A DNA stretch of 64,000 nucleotides from the NCBI RefSeq assembly GCF_900105165.1, contig NZ_LT629740.1, forward strand, positions 806,001-870,000, in the 5' to 3' direction. Source of the DNA: Mucilaginibacter mallensis. Its GTDB lineage: Bacteria; Bacteroidota; Bacteroidia; Sphingobacteriales; Sphingobacteriaceae. Under the pieces are notes generated by a model, which saw only the letters and a program-made list of their open reading frames with translations, did no database searches and was not told where the DNA came from. Shown here piece after piece: positions 63,365 through 64,000 of the stretch (position 1 is the first letter of the stretch; each line of letters opens with the position of its first letter). The position numbers and the translations under genes were made by a program.

Positions 63365-64000
63365 TTATTGTTTAGGAACATCTATCTGTATTATGTTAGA
63401 AAAATTGGAGCTGTTGTAACTATCGCTTAAACGCACCCCAACGCGTACAAAAAATGTACGGCCCGGTATAAGGTTAGGCACTGTTAAGGTCCTCGATTTA
63501 TCGGCTGCGGTCATATCAATAAAGTCTTGATTAATGGTTACGGCGTTTGCGTCAGAGAAAACCTGTATTGAAGCTCCTGTACCTACAAGGGCGGTTGTAT
63601 TAACATAAGGCTGCGTATCCTTAATAGTAGGCAAACCCGCTACTACCGGCGCATCAATATCATACGTTAGGGTTAGCGTTGTACCGTTTAAAGTCGCGGT
63701 GAAATTTTTGATCACCAGGTAAGGCGTAACGGTAAAGTTATGCGTTGTACCCTTAGTAAGATTGACGGTTACCGTGTCATAAACAGGCCAAAAGGCACCT
63801 CCGGTAGGTACAACCTTATAGCCCCCGCTAAACAGTTGAGTGTCCTCAAAAGTCCCATCGAATTTACTAGGGATAGTTTGCGGAGCGGTCCAGCCAATTT
63901 GCTGCATCCAAATTTGGGTACTGCCGCCTGATGTAGGGAAATTACCGCCTGTTGATGATATTATATTACCCTGAAATGAAGCGTTTGGACCGGGGTAATT
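63365..64000 (-). CDS. DUF3823-type PUL lipoprotein (5' end beyond the window)
   Basis: The frame stays open to the window edge (212 codons visible), so this is a partial gene; the ATG at 63907 is internal. The start of the visible part (NYPGPNASFQGNII...) and IPSKFDGTFEDTQLFSGGYKVVP...YDTVTVNLTKGTTHNFTVTPYLVIKNF match the two-part DUF3823 layout common just after SusD in PULs. Such proteins are thought to bind glycans at the surface. It suggests that susC/susD lie just to the right. Confidence 0.82.
   Translation of the reverse strand, partial: NYPGPNASFQGNIISSTGGNFPTSGGSTQIWMQQIGWTAPQTIPSKFDGTFEDTQLFSGGYKVVPTGGAFWPVYDTVTVNLTKGTTHNFTVTPYLVIKNFTATLNGTTLTLTYDIDAPVVAGLPTIKDTQPYVNTTALVGTGASIQVFSDANAVTINQDFIDMTAADKSRTLTVPNLIPGRTFFVRVGVRLSDSYNSSNFSNIIQIDVPKQ

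Overview
The window looks like chromosome from a member of the Bacteroidota, most likely Sphingobacteriaceae (Mucilaginibacter/Pedobacter-like). Reasons: a SusC/SusD pair with a hybrid two-component regulator, many secreted GH43-type enzymes, a type IX secretion C-terminal domain, TAnnTTTG-type promoters (clearest before tRNA-Phe), BACON domains and MKK-type lipoprotein signals. The genus is inferred from protein style only; no rRNA is present.

Left part (1-28.1 kb): ordinary chromosome in short, mostly single-gene units. It holds an orphan phage terminase-small-subunit-like gene, an RRM RNA-binding protein, an MFS transporter, a LexA-like repressor divergent from two small unknown genes, a GNAT enzyme, two related one-TM proteins next to an XRE regulator, a 1,211-residue type IX secreted protein, a Pmp3/YqaE peptide, a class-II cyclic-nucleotide phosphodiesterase, an AI-2E/PerM family protein, a Gfo/Idh/MocA oxidoreductase, an aldo/keto reductase, an ECF sigma factor with two membrane-protein partners, FolC, and a two-gene Fe-S oxidoreductase operon. 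The intergenic space here is crowded with repeats: a composite element in at least five partial copies, a 130-bp module with 10-bp inverted ends inside two of them, long hairpins, paired small palindromes, and heptanucleotide arrays, often as two inverted arms. Heptamer arrays also lie inside folC and inside the N-terminus of an Fe-S protein.

Centre (28,141-58,553): a genomic island of about 30.4 kb inserted in tRNA-Phe(GAA). The last 46 bases of the tRNA region are repeated exactly at the far end (attL/attR). A tyrosine recombinase truncated before its catalytic residues follows the tRNA. The island carries one large polysaccharide utilization locus (PUL): a minus-strand group (GH27, GH43-CBM6, GH51, GH43) divergent from an HTCS sensor-regulator, SusC, SusD, an IPT/TIG surface glycan-binding protein, BACON-GH5, BACON-GH43, a broken second HTCS, GH3 and a SASA esterase. 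The likely model is that GH5 cuts a backbone at the surface, SusC/SusD import oligomers, and GH51/GH43/GH27/GH3/esterase strip arabinose, galactose or arabinopyranose, acetyl groups and beta-linked sugars, with HTCS sensing an oligosaccharide. An arabinose-bearing hemicellulose (arabino-xyloglucan or arabinoxylan) fits best, but the substrate is inferred. The conspicuous left-side repeat families were not seen inside the island.

Right part (58.6-64 kb): resident chromosome with the 3' side of a second PUL on the minus strand: GH71/99-like enzyme, two tandemly duplicated GH43 enzymes, a lipoprotein with a duplicated beta-sandwich-like module, and a DUF3823-type lipoprotein cut by the window edge. 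Its SusC/SusD genes should lie just beyond.
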